DNA from: Planctomycetota bacterium
GTDB lineage: Bacteria; Planctomycetota; Planctomycetia; Gemmatales; Gemmataceae
Assembly (NCBI GenBank): GCA_016200155.1
Contig: JACQFG010000003.1
Location: forward strand, 1 to 12,715
Direction of reading: 5' to 3'
Length of the DNA stretch: 12,715 nucleotides
The notes under the pieces are model-generated. The model saw only the letters and a program-made list of their open reading frames with translations, did no database searches and was not told where the DNA came from. The position numbers and the translations under genes were made by a program. Positions 1 through 6,832 of the stretch are shown here, one piece after another (the stretch's first letter is position 1; each line of letters begins with the position of its first letter).

Positions 1-1705
1 GGCGAAGCAACTGGCGTATGCCGACGAGGCCCGACAGAAACTCCTGACCGGCGTGAGCAAACTCGCCCGCGCCGTGCGTTCCACCCTCGGGCCCCGCGGC
101 CGAAATGCCGTCCTCGACAAGGGTTGGGGCAGCCCGACCGTCACCAAGGACGGCGTCACCGTCGCCGAAGAGATCGAGCTGACCGACCCCTACGAGAACA
201 TGGGCGCCCAGCTCGTCAAGGAAGCTGCGTCGAAAACCAGCGACGTCGCCGGCGATGGCACGACCACCGCGACCGTCCTGGCCGAGGCGATCTATCGCGA
301 AGGCCTCAAGAACATCGCCGCCGGCGCCGACCCGATGGCCCTGACGCGCGGCATTCAGAAGGCCGTCGACAAGGTCGTCGATGAGCTGCACAAGATGGCC
401 GAGAAGATCGCCGACGATGACGACAAGGAAATTACCGAGGTCGCCACGATCGCGTCGAACAACAACAAGGAGATCGGCGCCAAGCTGGCCGAGGCGATGA
501 AGAAGGTCGGCGCCTCCAACGGCGTCATCACGGTCGAGGAAGGCAAGACGCCCGAGACCGAAGTCGTCGTCGTCCAGGGCATGCAGTTCGATCGCGGCTA
601 TCTCTCCCCTCACTTCGTCACCAACCAGGAAGAGATGCTCGTCGAGTTCGAGAACCCCTACATCCTCATCTACGAAGAAAAAATCTCCAACGTCAAGAGC
701 CTGATCCCGCTCCTGGAAACGATCTCCAAGGAAAACAAGCCGCTCTTCATCATCGCCGAGGACGTCGAGGGCGAAGCGCTGGCGACCCTGGTCGTCAACA
801 AGCTCAAGGGCATCCTCAAGGTCTGCGCCGTCAAGGCGCCCGGCTACGGCGATCGCCGCAAGGCCATGCTCGAAGATCTCGCGACGCTGACCGGCGGCAA
901 GGCGATCTTCAAGGACCTGGGCATTCAGCTCGAGAACATCAAGCTGACCGACCTGGGCCGCTGCAAGAAGATCAAAGTCGATGCCGAGAACACGACGGTC
1001 ACCGAAGGCGCCGGCGACGACAAGGCGGTCGCGGGGCGCTGCGAGATGATCCGCAAGGAACTCGAGCGGACCGACAGCGAATACGATCAGGAAAAGCTGC
1101 AAGAACGCCTGGCCAAGCTGGCGGGCGGCGTGGCCCAGCTCAAGGTCGGGGCCGCCACCGAGACCGAGATGAAGGAACGCAAGGCCCTCTACGAAGACGC
1201 CCTGCACGCGACCCGTGCAGCGATCGCGGAAGGCATCGTTGCCGGCGGCGGCGTGGCATTGCTCCAGGCGAAGAAGGGGCTCGACAAGCTGAACCTCGAA
1301 AACCATGACGAGGCGCTCGGCGTGCGCTGCCTGGCCAACGTCCTCGACATGCCGTGCCGCATGATCGCCGACAACGCCGGCGTCGACGGCACCGTCGTCG
1401 TCAACAACATCCGCCGCGGCAAGGAAAAGAACTACGGCTACAACGCTCTCACCGGCGAGTACGGCGACATGCGCAAAGCCGGCGTCGTCGATCCGGTCAA
1501 GGTGACGCGCTCGGCCCTGCAAAACGGGGCGTCGGTCGCGTGCCTGCTGCTGACGACCGAATCGCTGGTCGCCGACATTCCGTCCAAGGAAAAGCCCGAC
1601 GATCACCACCACGACCACGGTGAAGGCGGCGGAGGCATGGGTGGCATGGGGGGCATGGGGATGGGTGGTATGGGAGGCATGGGTGGCATGGGCGGCATGA
1701 TGTAA
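1..1705 (+). CDS. groEL: 60-kDa chaperonin GroEL, copy 1 (first two bases outside window)
   Basis: ATP-driven cytosolic folding chamber subunit that works with GroES. Base 1 is the G of the start codon: reading from base 2 gives AKQLAYADEARQKLL, the family N-terminus, so the protein is 568 residues and starts two bases before the window. A later GTG at 53 opens the same frame but would remove conserved sequence. Seen: the ATP-binding TLGPRGRN region, GDGTTTAT (Asp86), an apical domain with the GYGDRRKAML stretch, DALHATRAA with the GGGVAL loop, and VDPVKVTRSALQ. The C-terminus has a His/Asp patch (DDHHHDHGEG) followed by GGM repeats ending GGMM, the usual flexible tail inside the cavity. It stands before groES, the reverse of the common groES-groEL order. 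Its promoter lies outside the window, so control by HrcA/CIRCE cannot be judged. Confidence 0.98.
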   Translation, partial: AKQLAYADEARQKLLTGVSKLARAVRSTLGPRGRNAVLDKGWGSPTVTKDGVTVAEEIELTDPYENMGAQLVKEAASKTSDVAGDGTTTATVLAEAIYREGLKNIAAGADPMALTRGIQKAVDKVVDELHKMAEKIADDDDKEITEVATIASNNNKEIGAKLAEAMKKVGASNGVITVEEGKTPETEVVVVQGMQFDRGYLSPHFVTNQEEMLVEFENPYILIYEEKISNVKSLIPLLETISKENKPLFIIAEDVEGEALATLVVNKLKGILKVCAVKAPGYGDRRKAMLEDLATLTGGKAIFKDLGIQLENIKLTDLGRCKKIKVDAENTTVTEGAGDDKAVAGRCEMIRKELERTDSEYDQEKLQERLAKLAGGVAQLKVGAATETEMKERKALYEDALHATRAAIAEGIVAGGGVALLQAKKGLDKLNLENHDEALGVRCLANVLDMPCRMIADNAGVDGTVVVNNIRRGKEKNYGYNALTGEYGDMRKAGVVDPVKVTRSALQNGASVACLLLTTESLVADIPSKEKPDDHHHDHGEGGGGMGGMGGMGMGGMGGMGGMGGMM

Positions 1706-1724
1706 GAAACAAGTAATGGTTAGC

Positions 1725-1782
1725 AAGCCCTGGGGTGAGGTACTCCGAACCCCAGGGTTCGGGGTACCTCACCCCAGGGCTT
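1725..1782. repeat. Long perfect inverted repeat between groEL and groES
   Basis: Left arm 1725-1743 (AAGCCCTGGGGTGAGGTAC) is the exact reverse complement of 1764-1782. The interior continues the stem: T1744 can wobble-pair with G1763, and 1745-1752 (CCGAACCC) pairs with 1755-1762. As RNA this is one hairpin of roughly 27 pairs with almost no loop. It starts 20 bases after the groEL stop and ends 22 bases before the groES start. No T-run follows, so it is not a classic intrinsic terminator. It could be an mRNA-processing or stability element setting the GroEL/GroES ratio, or a REP-like repeat; the function is inferred. Confidence 0.9.
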
Positions 1783-1804
1783 CAAAATTCATAAGGAACC
1801 AGTC

Positions 1805-2110
1805 ATGAGCAAAGAAAAAGACAAAATCCGTCCGCTGGATGATCGCATCGTCGTCGAGCCGCTCGAAGCGGAAGAGAAGACCGCCGGCGGCATCCTGCTG
1901 CCCGACACCGCCAAGCAGAAACCGCAGCGCGGCGTCATCATCGCTGCCGGGCCGGGCAAGCTTTTGGATAACGGCAGCCGCGCCGCCCTCGCCGTCTCCA
2001 AGGGGGACGAAGTCCTCTATGGCAAATACGCCGGCAACGACGTCAAGCTCGGCACCAAGGAAGTCAAGATCCTCCGCGAAAGCGATATCCTGGCGAAAAT
2101 CGTGAAGTAA
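1805..2110 (+). CDS. groES: 10-kDa co-chaperonin GroES
   Basis: Lid of the GroEL folding chamber; forms a heptameric dome that binds GroEL apical domains through a mobile loop. The protein is 101 residues, the usual size. Seen: the N-terminal strand IRPLDDRIVVEP, the mobile loop with the GGILLPDTAKQKPQRG stretch carrying the hydrophobic ILLP anchor, the GDEVLYGKYAGNDVK turn and the C-terminal strand ILRESDILAKI. ATG at 1805 is preceded by AAGGA at 1793-1797. It lies 99 bases after groEL copy 1, across a long hairpin, and 17 bases before a small conserved gene. It is the only groES in the window, so it may serve both GroEL copies; that is inference. Confidence 0.98.
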   Translation: MSKEKDKIRPLDDRIVVEPLEAEEKTAGGILLPDTAKQKPQRGVIIAAGPGKLLDNGSRAALAVSKGDEVLYGKYAGNDVKLGTKEVKILRESDILAKIVK

Positions 2111-2127
2111 AGCGCAAGGACATTGCC

Positions 2128-2394
2128 ATGAAGCCTTTTATCAAACTCAAACGTCCCAACCTCTCGCGCGGCGACTTCAATCGCCGGGCGCAACGGTTTC
2201 TGGCTGCCATTCAAGGGGAGTTGATGCCGGAACACGCCGAGGAGTTTTTGGTGATCAACATGGAAACCGGCGAATACGTGCTGGCAGCCGATTTCCATGA
2301 AGCAAACGTGAGAGCTGCAAAGCGTTGGCCGGACGTGCTCTTTTTCGGGTGTCGTGTTGATGGCGGCCCAGTCGCGAAGTTTCATGGAAAATGA
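2128..2394 (+). CDS. Conserved small protein, partner of the adjacent aspartic protease
   Basis: An 88-residue basic-to-neutral protein with no signal peptide or membrane segment. Seen: a basic N-terminus, then a block of the form ELMPEHAEEFLVINMETGEYVLAADFHEA, then RWPDVLFFGCRV. This resembles small proteins of unknown function (E-x-E/P-E-H...F-V-I-x-x-x-TG-x-Y pattern) that I recall sitting directly upstream of retropepsin-like proteases in cyanobacteria and planctomycetes; that match is from memory. The start is supported by AAGGA at 2116-2120, and its stop overlaps the protease start (ATGA, 2391-2394), so the two are translationally coupled. Codon use is less GC-rich than in the flanking chaperonin genes. 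The function is unknown; an antitoxin or adaptor role for the protease is only a guess. Confidence 0.8.
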   Translation: MKPFIKLKRPNLSRGDFNRRAQRFLAAIQGELMPEHAEEFLVINMETGEYVLAADFHEANVRAAKRWPDVLFFGCRVDGGPVAKFHGK

Positions 2395-2771
2395 CAATGT
2401 TTCCCGCCGTGGACCTTGAAGTCGCGGGCACTCGCGGGAAGGCGAAGGTTCGCGCAATATTGGATACCGGCTTTACTGGCTTTCTCTGCCTGCCCACAGA
2501 AGTCGCCGTCCAGTTGGGCCTGGAATTGAAGGGCCGGGACACCATTGAGTACGCCGATGGGACACAGAAACAGGAGCTTTACTTCACGGGCAAAGTGCGT
2601 TTCAAAGGCGCGACGCGAACCGTGGTAATCTTCCTGACTGACAGTGACGAAGCTCTCGCTGGCATGGAGTTGCTCGAAGGCTGCCGAGTGTTGATCGATG
2701 TTCCGGCCCAGAAGGTGCGCATTAGTCGAATAGCGAAAACCAAGAAATCGGACGAAACCAAAGGAGAATAG
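2391..2771 (+). CDS. Retropepsin-like (clan AA) aspartic protease
   Basis: Single-domain aspartic protease of 126 residues, about the size of retroviral proteases, expected to act as a homodimer with one catalytic Asp per subunit. Seen: a hydrophobic strand followed by AILDTGFTGFLCLP with the catalytic D25-T26-G27 triad, a flap-like middle region (YADGTQKQELYFTGKVRF), and near the C-terminus GMELLEGCRVLIDV, matching the second hydrophobic strand and G-x-x-LL element of the family. There is no signal peptide, so it is predicted cytosolic. The tail is Lys/Glu rich. It overlaps the upstream gene by 4 bases and ends 6 bases before groEL copy 2, whose ribosome-binding site (AAGGAG, 2760-2765) lies inside its last codons. 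Substrates are unknown; chaperonin substrates or partners are a contextual guess only. Confidence 0.85.
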   Translation: MTMFPAVDLEVAGTRGKAKVRAILDTGFTGFLCLPTEVAVQLGLELKGRDTIEYADGTQKQELYFTGKVRFKGATRTVVIFLTDSDEALAGMELLEGCRVLIDVPAQKVRISRIAKTKKSDETKGE

Positions 2772-2777
2772 ACGACC

Positions 2778-4418
2778 ATGGCCAAGCAACTGCTCTATAC
2801 CGACGAAGCCCGCAAGAAACTCCTCGCCGGCGCCGAGAAGCTCTCCAAAGCTGTCGGCTCGACCCTCGGACCGACCGGACGCAACGTCATCATCGAGAAA
2901 TCGTTCGGCGGGCCAACCGTCACCAAGGACGGCGTCACCGTCTCCAAGGAAATCGACCTGCCCGATCCGTTCGAGAACATGGGCGCCAAGCTCGTCAACG
3001 CCGTCGCGCAGAAGACCAGCGACATCGCCGGCGACGGCACCACCACCGCCACCATCCTCGCGCTCTCCATCTATCAAGAAGGCCTGCGCAATATCACCGC
3101 CGGCGCCAATCCGATGTCCGTCAAACGCGGCATCGAAAAGGCCGTTGACGCGGTCGTCGATTTCCTCGAAAAAAGCTCCAAGCGCATTCCCGCCTGGGAC
3201 AAGGGCGGCGAAGAGATGCTCACCAACGTCGCGTCGATCAGCGCCAACAACGACGAAGTCATCGGCAAAATGATGGCCCAGGCGTTCGAGAAGGTCGGCC
3301 AGGACGGCGTCATCACCGTCGAGGAAGGCAAGACCGCTGAGACGACTTTGGAGTTCGTCGAGGGCATGCAGTTCGACAAGGGTTATATCTCGCCCTACTT
3401 CATCACCAACCACACCGAGATGAAGTGCGAACTCGAAGAACCCTACATCCTCATCTTCGAAAAGAAACTCTCCAGCGTCCGCGACATGCTGCCCCTTTTG
3501 GAAAAGATCTACAGCTCCAGCAAGCCGCTGCTCATCATCGCCGACGACGTCGAGAGCGAAGCCCTGGCCGCACTCGTCATCAATCGGCTCCGCAGCGGCA
3601 TGCTGATCTGCGCCGTCAAGGCCCCGGGCTTCGGCGATCGCCGCAAGGCCCTCATGGGCGACATCGCCACCCTCACCGGCGGGCAGTTCATCAGCGAAGA
3701 TTTGGGCCTGAAGCTCGAAAGCATCGAGCTGACCCAGCTCGGCAAGGCCAAGAACGTCATCGTCGAGAAGGAAGGCTGCACGATCGTGTCCGGCGCGGGC
3801 AAGAAGGAAGCGATCATGCAGCGCATCGACCAGATCCGCGCCCAGATGAACCAGACCGAAAGCGAATACGACAAGGAAAAATTCAGCGAACGACTCGCGA
3901 AGCTGACCGGCGGCGTGGCGATCATCCGCGTCGGGGCGGCGACCGAGGCCGACATGAAACAGAAGAAGGGCCGCGTCGAGGACGCGCTGCATGCGACCCG
4001 GGCGGCGGTCGCGGAAGGCATCCTGCCGGGCGGCGGCGTGGCGTGCATTCGCGCCATTGACGCGGTCGATGACATCGTCAAGAAGCTGCACGGCGACGAG
4101 AAGGCCGGCGCCGAGATCGTCGGCCGCGCTCTCGAAAAGCCGGTCCGCATCCTCGCGGAGAATTCGGGCCAGGACGGCGCGGTCGTCGCCGACGAGGTCC
4201 GCGTCCGCGGCGAGAAGAGCTTCAACGTCGGCTTCAACGCCCTGACCGGCGAATACGAGGACATGATCAAGGCCGGCGTCATCGACCCGACCAAGGTGAC
4301 GCGCAGCGCCTTGCAGAACGCCGCCAGCATCGCCGGGTTGATGCTGACGACCGAGGTCATGATCACGCGCATCGACGCCGACGCTCCGGGCAACAAGGTG
4401 TCCGGCGCGATCCGGTAG
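2778..4418 (+). CDS. groEL2: 60-kDa chaperonin GroEL, copy 2, without GGM tail
   Basis: Second GroEL paralogue, 546 residues, starting MAKQLLYTDEARKKLL almost as in copy 1. Seen: TLGPTGRN, GDGTTTAT (Asp86), GFGDRRKALM in the apical domain, VEDALHATRAA and GGGVA, and DPTKVTRSALQ, so ATP binding and hydrolysis residues are kept. The region around residues 130-150 (RIPAWDKGGEEML) is longer than in copy 1. The C-terminus stops at DADAPGNKVSGAIR with neither the GGM repeats nor the His patch. AAGGAG at 2760-2765 precedes the ATG, and the gene is only 6 bases from the protease gene, so it is probably read from the same transcript. Copies 1 and 2 are clearly diverged and may have different substrates or expression; that is inference. 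Confidence 0.97.
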   Translation: MAKQLLYTDEARKKLLAGAEKLSKAVGSTLGPTGRNVIIEKSFGGPTVTKDGVTVSKEIDLPDPFENMGAKLVNAVAQKTSDIAGDGTTTATILALSIYQEGLRNITAGANPMSVKRGIEKAVDAVVDFLEKSSKRIPAWDKGGEEMLTNVASISANNDEVIGKMMAQAFEKVGQDGVITVEEGKTAETTLEFVEGMQFDKGYISPYFITNHTEMKCELEEPYILIFEKKLSSVRDMLPLLEKIYSSSKPLLIIADDVESEALAALVINRLRSGMLICAVKAPGFGDRRKALMGDIATLTGGQFISEDLGLKLESIELTQLGKAKNVIVEKEGCTIVSGAGKKEAIMQRIDQIRAQMNQTESEYDKEKFSERLAKLTGGVAIIRVGAATEADMKQKKGRVEDALHATRAAVAEGILPGGGVACIRAIDAVDDIVKKLHGDEKAGAEIVGRALEKPVRILAENSGQDGAVVADEVRVRGEKSFNVGFNALTGEYEDMIKAGVIDPTKVTRSALQNAASIAGLMLTTEVMITRIDADAPGNKVSGAIR

Positions 4419-4428
4419 TAACGCGAAT

Positions 4429-4599
4429 CGTCAGCCGGAGGTCAAATTAGTCGCGGCAGCGTGACGCCTGTCGGTCTCTTCAACCGACGTCGCATGGCTC
4501 ACGCTGTTTCGATAGGGCTAAATCGCGAAAGCGACGATCGCCCGGGTGGAGAATGACGGTGCCGCTTGTCGGCTACTGCCCCAAACCCTCCGGCTGACG
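4429..4599. repeat. Inverted repeat pair, 13-bp arms (CGTCAGCCGGAGG)
   Basis: The arm at 4429-4441 is the exact reverse complement of 4587-4599. Together they bound about 145 bases with no gene. The outer arms begin 10 bases after the groEL2 stop. This could be a small non-autonomous repeat element (MITE- or REP-pair-like); no target-site duplication was identified. Confidence 0.7.
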
Positions 4600-4618
4600 T
4601 TTTCTCTCCGTCAGCAGT

Positions 4619-4643
4619 CCTTCGCTCACGCTTCGGGCTCTGA
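4619..4643 (-). repeat. Dispersed SEPEA-type repeat, copy 1
   Basis: Read on the minus strand this contains GAGCCCGAAGCG followed by TGAGCGAAGG, the same core and the same shortened variant as in the left arm at 9295-9311. It is a half-element, without its inverted partner. Confidence 0.75.
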
Positions 4644-4667
4644 CAAATCCGCGAATTGTGGTAAGGT
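4640..4667 (+). promoter_or_regulatory. Candidate promoter for dnaJ
   Basis: CTGACA (4640-4645), a 16-base spacer, then TAAGGT (4662-4667). The -35 differs from TTGACA by one base; the -10 is weak. A transcript from here would begin inside the A/T-rich hairpin. Inferred from consensus only; no heat-shock type element (CIRCE) was found here. Confidence 0.3.
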
Positions 4668-4668
4668 A

Positions 4669-4704
4669 AAAAAGGAAAAAGCGCACGCGCGTTTTTTCCT
4701 TTTT
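4669..4704. terminator. A/T-rich hairpin before dnaJ (terminator or leader structure)
   Basis: The stem pairs 4669-4684 (five A, GG, five A, GCGC) with 4689-4704 (GCG, six T, CC, five T) around the four-base loop ACGC, with one G-T pair. The A-run on one side and T-run on the other fit a bidirectional intrinsic terminator. It ends only 17 bases before the dnaJ start, so it could instead be a temperature-sensitive leader structure of dnaJ; nothing visible decides between the two. Confidence 0.55.
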
Positions 4705-4721
4705 CCTTGTCCGGAGCCGAC

Positions 4722-5852
4722 ATGAGCAAGCGGGATTACTACGAAGTGCTGGGCGTGGCGAAAGGCGCCTCCGAGGAGGAGATCAAGAAAGCCTACCGCG
4801 GCCTGGCGATGAAGCATCATCCCGATCGCAACCCCTGCGACGACGATGCGTCCCATCATTTCAAGGAAGCAGCCGAAGCCTATGCCATCCTGAGCGATGC
4901 CGAGAAACGCGGGATGTACGACCGCTACGGCCACGAGGGCTTGAAGGGCGTGCCGATGCCGGACTTCGGCAACATGGACTCGATTTTTTCCGGTCTGGGC
5001 GATCTGTTCGGCAGCTTCTTCGGCGGCGGCGGCCGGCGCGGGCCGCAGCAAGGCAACAGCCTTCTTTATCGAATGGAAATCGACCTGATCGAGGCCTATC
5101 GCGGCTGCACCAAATCGGTCGAAATCCCCCGGCATGAACTTTGCTCTGAATGTGCCGGCAGCGGTGCGAAACCCGGCAGCCGGCCATCGATCTGCCGGCA
5201 ATGCGCGGGCCGCGGCGCGACCGACGTTCGCATGGGCCCGTTCCAGATGCGCACCCAGTGCAGCGGCTGCGGCGGGGCGGGCAGCGTCATCACCGATCCG
5301 TGCGCGCGCTGCCGGGGCCGCGGGCAGGTTCGCGTGACGCGCAAGATCGACATGTCGATTCCGGCCGGCATCGACAGCGGCGATCGCCGCAAGCTGCGCG
5401 GCGAAGGCGAACCGGGCGAGGCCGGCGCGCCGCCAGGCGATCTCATTTGCGAGGTGCATATTCGTGAGCACTCGATGTTCCGTCGTGAGGCCGAACATCT
5501 GATCTGCCAGGTGCCGATCACGTTCAGCCAGGCGGCACTGGGAGCGGAGATCGAGGTGCCAAGCCTTGATGGAGCGGTGACGCACGTGATCCGCCCCGGC
5601 GTGCAATCGGGCGATGTCGTCCGCGTTCCCGGCAAGGGCATGCCGATCGTCGGCGCCGGCGGCCGACGCGGCGACCTGCACGTGATGCTGATCGTCGAGA
5701 CGCCGCGAAACCTGTCGAAGCGCCAGGAGGAGCTGCTCCGCGAGCTGGCGGAACTCGATCAGAAGAACGTGTCGCCGCAGCGCAAGAGTTTCTTCGAGAA
5801 GCTGCGCGGGCTGTTCACGGGGCCGGAACCGGAATCGAAGGACAAGAAGTGA
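4722..5852 (+). CDS. dnaJ: Chaperone DnaJ (Hsp40, type I)
   Basis: Co-chaperone that delivers substrates to DnaK and stimulates its ATPase through the J domain. The protein is 376 residues, the normal size. Seen: a J domain at residues 5-70 with the HPD motif at 33-35, a short Gly/Phe region (GLGDLFGSFFGGGGRRGP) near residues 90-108, four zinc-binding CxxCxGxG motifs (CSECAGSG, CRQCAGRG, CSGCGGAG, CARCRGRG), and a C-terminal substrate-binding and dimerisation region with DVVRVPGKGMP and GGRRGDLHV. ATG at 4722 was chosen because MSKRDYYEVLGV is the family start; a TTG at 4707 would only add five residues. CGGAG at 4712-4716 is a modest ribosome-binding site. grpE follows 45 bases later, but dnaK is not adjacent. 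Confidence 0.98.
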   Translation: MSKRDYYEVLGVAKGASEEEIKKAYRGLAMKHHPDRNPCDDDASHHFKEAAEAYAILSDAEKRGMYDRYGHEGLKGVPMPDFGNMDSIFSGLGDLFGSFFGGGGRRGPQQGNSLLYRMEIDLIEAYRGCTKSVEIPRHELCSECAGSGAKPGSRPSICRQCAGRGATDVRMGPFQMRTQCSGCGGAGSVITDPCARCRGRGQVRVTRKIDMSIPAGIDSGDRRKLRGEGEPGEAGAPPGDLICEVHIREHSMFRREAEHLICQVPITFSQAALGAEIEVPSLDGAVTHVIRPGVQSGDVVRVPGKGMPIVGAGGRRGDLHVMLIVETPRNLSKRQEELLRELAELDQKNVSPQRKSFFEKLRGLFTGPEPESKDKK

Positions 5853-5858
5853 TTTTAC

Positions 5859-5880
5859 GAGCCCGCAGCGCAAGCAAGGG
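5859..5880 (+). repeat. Dispersed SEPEA-type repeat, copy 2
   Basis: GAGCCCGCAGCG followed by CAAGCAAGGG, a slightly diverged copy of the element at 12326-12352. It is a single arm and fills half of the 45-base gap between dnaJ and grpE. Confidence 0.7.
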
Positions 5881-5897
5881 CTGGTGGGGGATGCCGC

Positions 5898-6404
5898 ATG
5901 AGCGAGGAAGTCAAAACCGAACCCGGGCCCGCGACGACCACGATCGCGGCCGCCGACCTGGAAAAGCTGCAGAAGGAGCGCGATCAATATCTCGACCTGG
6001 CGGCCCGCACGCGCGCCGAGTTCGAGAACTACCAGAAGCGCATGCAGCGCGAGCGCGAACAGGAACGCAAGTACGCGTTCGGCCCACTCGCCGAGATCCT
6101 GCTGCCGATCCTCGACAACCTGGAGCGCGCCTTGCAAGCCGGCAAGCAAGCCGGCGAGACCGGCCCGCTCGTCCAGGGGGTCGCGATGGTGCAAGCGCAA
6201 GTCCTCGAATTGCTCAAACGCAACGGCATCACCCGCATCGATTGCGAGGGTCAACCGTTCGACCCGAACCTGCATCAAGCCGTCATGCAAAAGCCGGCCG
6301 CCGACGTCGAGCCGAACACGGTGGTGCAGGTGATCGAGCAAGGTTTCATGAACCAGGACCGCGTGCTGCGTCCGGCCAAGGTGATCGTGTCGACGAAGGG
6401 TTGA
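5898..6404 (+). CDS. grpE: Nucleotide exchange factor GrpE
   Basis: Releases ADP from DnaK and so resets the DnaK/DnaJ cycle; acts in the cytosol as a dimer. The protein is 168 residues, slightly short because the disordered N-terminus is brief. Seen: a long helical, charged segment (about residues 18-60, ERDQYLDLAARTRAEFENYQKR), the LLPILDNLERAL helix, and the C-terminal beta domain with PFDPNLHQAV, a GFMNQDRVLRPAKVIVS signature and the terminal lysine-glycine. The start follows a G-rich ribosome-binding site (GGTGGGGG, 5883-5890). It probably shares a transcript with dnaJ. Confidence 0.97.
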   Translation: MSEEVKTEPGPATTTIAAADLEKLQKERDQYLDLAARTRAEFENYQKRMQREREQERKYAFGPLAEILLPILDNLERALQAGKQAGETGPLVQGVAMVQAQVLELLKRNGITRIDCEGQPFDPNLHQAVMQKPAADVEPNTVVQVIEQGFMNQDRVLRPAKVIVSTKG

Positions 6405-6430
6405 ACTGTTCGGCAAGCGGCGACATCCGG

Positions 6431-6436
6431 TAGAAT
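6431..6436 (+). promoter_or_regulatory. Possible -10 box before the first DUF433-type gene
   Basis: TAGAAT within CGGTAGAATGA, 18 bases before the ATG. The second module copy has a similar CGGTAACATGA at 7233-7243 at a comparable distance. No good -35 was found, so this may be only duplicated sequence. Confidence 0.25.
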
Positions 6437-6454
6437 GATGACGAAGGAGTGATC

Positions 6455-6832
6455 ATGAAAACCGAAACGATCGAGATCGTCGACCGGGGCCGGGGTCCGC
6501 AGTTATCGACAACGCGGATCACGGTGGCGCAGATTTTCTACTGGATGCACCGCGGCTTCGGTTGGGACAAGATCCACCAGAGCATGCCGACCTTGACGCG
6601 TGCTGAATTTGACGTGGTCGTCGATTATATCGAGCAACACCGTGACGAACTCCTCGAAGAGGATCGCCGCGCCGAAGAATACACGGAACGCCGCATGGCC
6701 GAGCAACATGCGCGAGGCGGCATCTTCGCCGAGCCTGATCCCAACCTTACGATTGACCAGAGGGTGGCGCGGCTTCGAGAAATCTTGAAACGACGCATTG
6801 CGGAGAAGAACGGTGAAGGGCATCCTGGCTGA
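6455..6832 (+). CDS. DUF433-type protein, probable antitoxin-like partner, copy 1
   Basis: A 125-residue cytosolic protein. Residues 1-60 fit the DUF433 pattern: RGPQLSTTRITV (matching the usual GTRI-V strand), then MHRGFGWDKI and MPTLTRAEFDVVVDYI (matching the I-x-x-x-P-x-L-T helix-turn-helix part). The rest is charged and helical (EEDRRAEEYTERRMAEQHARG...). ATG at 6455 is chosen over an in-frame GTG at 6449 because AAGGAG at 6444-6449 sits correctly before it and the second copy starts at the same residue. It overlaps the next gene by 20 bases. DUF433 proteins are often paired with PIN-like proteins in toxin-antitoxin-like loci; a DNA-binding antitoxin role is inferred. Confidence 0.85.
   Translation: MKTETIEIVDRGRGPQLSTTRITVAQIFYWMHRGFGWDKIHQSMPTLTRAEFDVVVDYIEQHRDELLEEDRRAEEYTERRMAEQHARGGIFAEPDPNLTIDQRVARLREILKRRIAEKNGEGHPG

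Larger units (their letters stand above)
4419..4721. other. 303-base intergenic spacer between groEL2 and dnaJ
   Basis: No convincing coding sequence. The spacer holds a 13-bp inverted repeat about 145 bases apart (4429-4441 and 4587-4599), a minus-orientation copy of the SEPEA-type repeat (4619-4643), a possible promoter (4640-4667) and an A/T-rich hairpin directly before dnaJ (4669-4704). A short reading frame can be drawn on the minus strand but has no recognisable content. Confidence 0.8.

Noticed and set aside
53..55. GTG at 53 as the start of groEL copy 1
   Set aside because: The upstream codons encode the conserved GroEL N-terminus, so the start is just before the window.
2382..4091. 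A minus-strand reading frame of about 569 codons opposite groEL2
   Set aside because: Antisense to a certain chaperonin gene, with no family match.
4419..4721. CIRCE or another heat-shock operator near groEL2 and dnaJ
   Set aside because: No TTAGCACTC-N9-GAGTGCTAA type sequence was found here or in the groEL-groES spacer.
4626..6416. A minus-strand reading frame of about 596 codons opposite dnaJ and grpE
   Set aside because: It lies fully opposite two certain genes and shows only low-complexity His/Ala/Arg content, as expected for an antisense frame in GC-rich DNA.
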